NCBI GenBank assembly: GCA_030643245.1
Contig: DAOWME010000155.1
Span: 1 to 7,371 of the forward strand
DNA length: 7,371 bases
Direction of reading: 5' to 3'
Source: Deltaproteobacteria bacterium
GTDB lineage: Bacteria; Desulfobacterota; UBA8473
Positions within the stretch are counted from its first letter, which is position 1, and each line of letters starts with the position of its first letter. A program made the position numbers and the translations under genes. Below are positions 6,701 through 7,371 of this stretch, one piece after another. Under the pieces are notes generated by a model that was not told the origin of the DNA, made no database searches, and saw nothing but the letters and a program-made list of their open reading frames with translations.

Positions 6701-6794
6701 CGACCTGTGCAGTTGGTCAGGTTTACCGCTTGCCGGCGCTTAACTTCATCATCAGAGACACTTCAAGACACAGAGGGAGTAACTGCACAGGTCG
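6701..6794. mobile_element. MITE-like element, copy B, uninterrupted
   Basis: A 94-bp element with perfect 14-bp terminal inverted repeats CGACCTGTGCAGTT (6701-6714) and its complement (6781-6794); pairing extends to 17 bp counting flanks (6698-6714 with 6781-6797). A perfect 8-bp direct repeat CAAGATTG flanks it (6693-6700 and 6795-6802). The interior matches copy A (GTTTACCGCTT at 6721-6731 and ATCATCAGAGA...TTCAAGACAC at 6748-6771) in the same orientation. It has no coding capacity. It sits between the M20 stop and the tRNA; before insertion that gap would have been 22 bases. Confidence 0.9.
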
Positions 6795-6801
6795 CAAGAT
6801 T

Positions 6802-6876
6802 GGGGGTGTAGCTCAGAGGGAGAGCATTGCCTTCGCAAGGCAGGGGTCGGGGGTTCGAATCCCCCCACCTCCACCA
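6802..6876 (+). tRNA. tRNA-Ala, anticodon CGC, CCA encoded
   Basis: A full cloverleaf. The acceptor stem pairs 6802-6808 with 6866-6872 and includes the G3:U70 wobble (6804 with 6870), the alanine identity element. D-arm stem GCTC/GAGC is at 6811-6814 and 6822-6825. The anticodon stem pairs 6827-6831 with 6839-6843 (one T:G pair), around loop TTCGCAA with anticodon CGC at 6834-6836. The variable loop is five bases, the T stem GGGGG/CCCCC with loop TTCGAAT is at 6849-6865, then A73 and encoded CCA (6874-6876). The CGC anticodon reads the GCG alanine codon. Its 5' base is also the last base of the MITE target duplication, so the precursor leader is MITE sequence. A T-rich stretch (6880-6891) follows, but no clear terminator hairpin. 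Confidence 0.96.
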
Positions 6877-7136
6877 ATAATTTTTGTTTTAAGGCTTGCA
6901 AAGCACTTAGGTCGCCACGCGCAGGAGATTGTTATCGAACTTGAGCATTGGTCCGGCAAAGCTGATTTCGCCTTTCATGATTTATTCCAAAAAATCTTCC
7001 CCAAGATGTAATGCCCGCCTACCGGTCGTTGAAAACGAACCGGCGCATCCAACCCTTTGAGCATAAAACTCCTTTACAACCCTTATAGATATTGATAGGC
7101 TGACACGAAAGTGCGAAAGCATTGTAGCCCAATGTT
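6877..7136. other. Region without a supported gene
   Basis: No protein or RNA family is recognisable. A plus-strand frame ends at 7009-7011 but can only be extended upstream through the tRNA gene. On the minus strand two tiny frames overlap by ATGA: 7064-6975 (29 codons, with AAAGGAG at 7075-7069 four bases ahead of the ATG) and 6978-6907 (23 codons); neither peptide is familiar. CCGGTCGTT (7022-7030) and AACGAACCGG (7034-7043) form a nine-pair stem with one bulged A and a three-base loop, without a T-tract. The region may hold decayed genes. Confidence 0.5.
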
Positions 7137-7229
7137 GCTTAGGGACGGGGACAAAGTAATTTCCTCAAGTTGGCGCTCAGATTTAGGTTAGATTTGTTCG
7201 ATCTGAAAACGCAAAACCGCAGGAATAGT
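7137..7229 (-). repeat. Right arm of the 93-bp inverted repeat
   Basis: Reverse complement of 50-142 with 84 of 93 positions identical and no gap; homology runs from GCTTAGGGACG to AGGAATAGT. The inner ends of both arms (TCCCTAAGC on the left, GCTTAGGGA on the right) point into the cluster. In this copy the frame that stays open in the left arm carries several amino-acid changes and ends at TAA 7242-7244, so coding constraint is not evident. The sequence GGGACGGGGACAAAG resembles dispersed intergenic repeats seen in other bacteria, but I cannot name the family. Confidence 0.9.
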
Positions 7230-7288
7230 CGGCATCCTTCATAAAAGCTATAAAGTAGTTTACACTTTCTAATAAAAAAACGGTCTCG

Positions 7289-7324
7289 GCACAGATTCAA
7301 CGGTGGTTAAATTTTAATCCGTGC
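7289..7324 (+). promoter_or_regulatory. Imperfect stem-loop before the right edge
   Basis: GCACAGATT (7289-7297) pairs with AATCCGTGC (7316-7324) with one mismatch over nine positions and an 18-base loop. It lies in an A/T-rich stretch with no recognisable gene. A purine-rich AGGGGG at 7362-7367 near the end of the window could be the ribosome binding site of a gene starting just beyond it, in which case the stem-loop would be in that gene's leader. Both readings are speculative. Confidence 0.25.
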
Positions 7325-7371
7325 AGCTGTTTGAGCATTTTAGTGAGCGTTAAGAAAGAACAGGGGGAAAG

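Noticed and set aside
6661..7011. A 116-codon plus-strand frame across the MITE and tRNA
   Set aside because: It runs straight through the MITE and the whole tRNA-Ala gene, so it is not a plausible gene. The part after the tRNA looks somewhat protein-like but has no start of its own that I can support.
7259..7290. Promoter starting with TTTACA near the right edge
   Set aside because: No -10-like hexamer is found at a suitable distance.

Overview
The window carries a compact, one-direction cluster of five metabolic genes, a tRNA gene and an unusual load of small repeats. No ribosomal RNA, phage gene or complete transposase is visible. Strong AGGAGG-type ribosome binding sites, GTG and TTG starts, moderate GC and dRS3-like hairpins (ATTCCC-N8-GGGAAT) suit a Gram-negative bacterium with many intergenic repeats. 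An uncultured Desulfobacterota or Nitrospirota-type anaerobe is my guess from repeat style; nothing here proves the lineage.

Layout. Positions 50-142 hold one arm of a 93-bp inverted repeat whose partner lies at 7137-7229 (84 of 93 positions match, no gaps), so the gene cluster is framed by the pair. Gene 1 (156-1433) is a cytosine-deaminase-like amidohydrolase. It overlaps gene 2 (1426-2346), a DUF6282-like metal-dependent hydrolase, by 8 bases. A 331-bp gap follows, filled mostly by a nested repeat: a MITE-like element (2402-2653) with CGACC... ends and 8-bp target duplications, into which a 148-bp near-palindrome (2480-2627) flanked by CTAG has inserted; the near-palindrome itself holds two dRS3-like hairpins. 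Then come argininosuccinate synthase argG (2678-3922), argininosuccinate lyase argH (3929-5281), a heptanucleotide tandem repeat (5269-5324) and an M20 metallopeptidase (5328-6677). A second, uninterrupted copy of the MITE (6701-6794) abuts a tRNA-Ala(CGC) gene (6802-6876) so closely that its 8-bp target duplication includes the first base of the tRNA. From 6877 to the end there is no supported gene.

How the genes may work together. ArgG and ArgH keep nearly all the substrate-contact residues I can place, so they probably turn a ureido compound such as citrulline into a guanidino compound plus fumarate. The M20 enzyme could deacylate an arginine-pathway intermediate (ArgE-like) or cleave a related amide. 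Two amidohydrolases ahead of argGH are not part of the standard arginine pathway and suggest a dedicated ureido/guanidino or cyclic-amide route; this is inference. Excising the MITE in silico leaves only 71 bases between gene 2 and argG, so all five genes may once have formed a single operon that the repeat has split.
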